Source of the DNA: Desulfobacterales bacterium
Lineage (GTDB): Bacteria > Desulfobacterota > Desulfobacteria > Desulfobacterales > UBA5852
DNA: 5,083 nucleotides
Reading direction: 5' to 3'
Assembly: GCA_016735415.1 (NCBI GenBank)
Contig: JAERRP010000607.1
Location: 1-5,083, forward strand
The notes beneath the pieces were generated by a model. It had not been told where the DNA came from, searched no databases, and saw only the letters and a program-made list of their open reading frames with translations. The number at the start of each line of letters is the position of its first letter. Within the stretch, counting starts at the first letter, position 1. Positions 4,904 to 5,083 of the stretch are shown here, one piece after another. Made by a program: the position numbers and the translations under genes.

Positions 4904-5083
4904 GAATCGACGTTTCCGCGGGCAAGGATAGGGCCCGCACTCGCAAAAAGGCATGGCTTTCCAATTAGGGCCGGATCGTGTCCGGCGCGGATCCATTGCA
5001 GTTTGCGCTTACGGCGGTCGACCTGTAGCGCGAAGAGCGTCATGAAGCGGTCGGTCGTACTGAAATCGTCCAGCAGGGAACGA
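4852..5083 (-). pseudogene. truncated SpoIIE/PP2C-type protein phosphatase (partial at right edge)
   Basis: Reading leftward from 5082, the frame gives 76 residues to a TGA at 4854-4852. The first 40 are clearly the middle of a SpoIIE/RsbU-type phosphatase domain: RSLLDDFSTTDRF, MTLFALQVD, and KLQWIRAGHDPALI, where AGHDPAL is the well-known motif carrying a metal-site-associated H-D pair. Immediately after it (near 4962) resemblance stops. The expected following strands and the downstream G-T-D-G-x-x-E-A type metal motif are missing in all three minus-strand frames, and the remaining residues are proline/arginine-rich and antisense to the Usp gene end. The N-terminus lies beyond the window. 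This fits a 3'-deleted gene whose frame now runs 52 nt into the convergent stress-protein gene. Intact members dephosphorylate anti-sigma-factor antagonists in partner-switching pathways. Loss of the distal metal site predicts no activity. Confidence 0.7.
4875..4938. repeat. cluster of hairpins at the Usp/phosphatase convergent junction
   Basis: TCGGGGGCAAGCCCCGA (4881-4897) forms a 6-bp stem with a 5-nt loop over the last Usp codons. An alternative, mutually exclusive pairing is GGGCTT (4875-4880) with AAGCCC (4889-4894). Just beyond the stop codon, GCGGGC (4918-4923) pairs with GCCCGC (4933-4938) around a 9-nt loop. None has a T-run on either side, so intrinsic termination is doubtful, though the convergent position would suit a factor-dependent or bidirectional stop, or a palindromic intergenic repeat. 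Confidence 0.4.

Overview
The window is GC-rich bacterial DNA, densely coded, with strong preference for G or C at third codon positions. Nothing in it fixes the species. The gene set (tandem universal stress protein, fused aminoglycoside-phosphotransferase-like/P-loop kinase, ParB-like protein, SpoIIE-type phosphatase) looks to me most like a chromosome of the Desulfobacterota (sulfate-reducing deltaproteobacteria). That assignment rests on remembered family resemblance, not on a search. I see no rRNA, tRNA, CRISPR array, transposase or integrase.

Layout. Left, on the minus strand: a metallophosphoesterase-like gene (338-937) followed by a ParB-like-domain gene (345 to beyond position 1). 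They overlap by 8 nt and look translationally coupled. A 277-nt divergent intergenic region (938-1214) holds a short direct repeat, an inverted repeat and a plausible sigma-70 promoter reading right. Centre, plus strand: a 252-residue uncharacterised cytoplasmic protein (1215-1973), apparently monocistronic, then a 298-nt non-coding stretch with an adjacent hairpin/palindrome pair and a candidate promoter. Right, plus strand: a two-gene operon. It encodes a 584-residue fusion of an APH-like kinase module with a P-loop kinase module (2272-4026) and a tandem two-domain universal stress protein (3908-4903). At the right edge, on the minus strand, is the end of a SpoIIE/PP2C-type phosphatase gene. 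Its recognisable domain stops abruptly after the AGHDPAL motif, and the frame then runs convergently into the 3' end of the stress-protein gene, so it appears truncated.

How the genes may work together. The kinase fusion and stress protein share a transcript and are both nucleotide-binding proteins, so a stress- or dormancy-related role is a reasonable inference, but no substrate can be read from the sequence. The most noteworthy details are these: a run of seven C at the 3' end of the kinase gene, where a one-base slip turns a 119-nt out-of-frame overlap into an ordinary ATGA overlap; the decayed phosphatase; a metallophosphoesterase lacking the usual DxH histidine; a 17-nt exact direct repeat between the two domains of the stress protein; and an unnamed two-module protein. 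I do not see evidence for a clear-cut new defence or mobile system.
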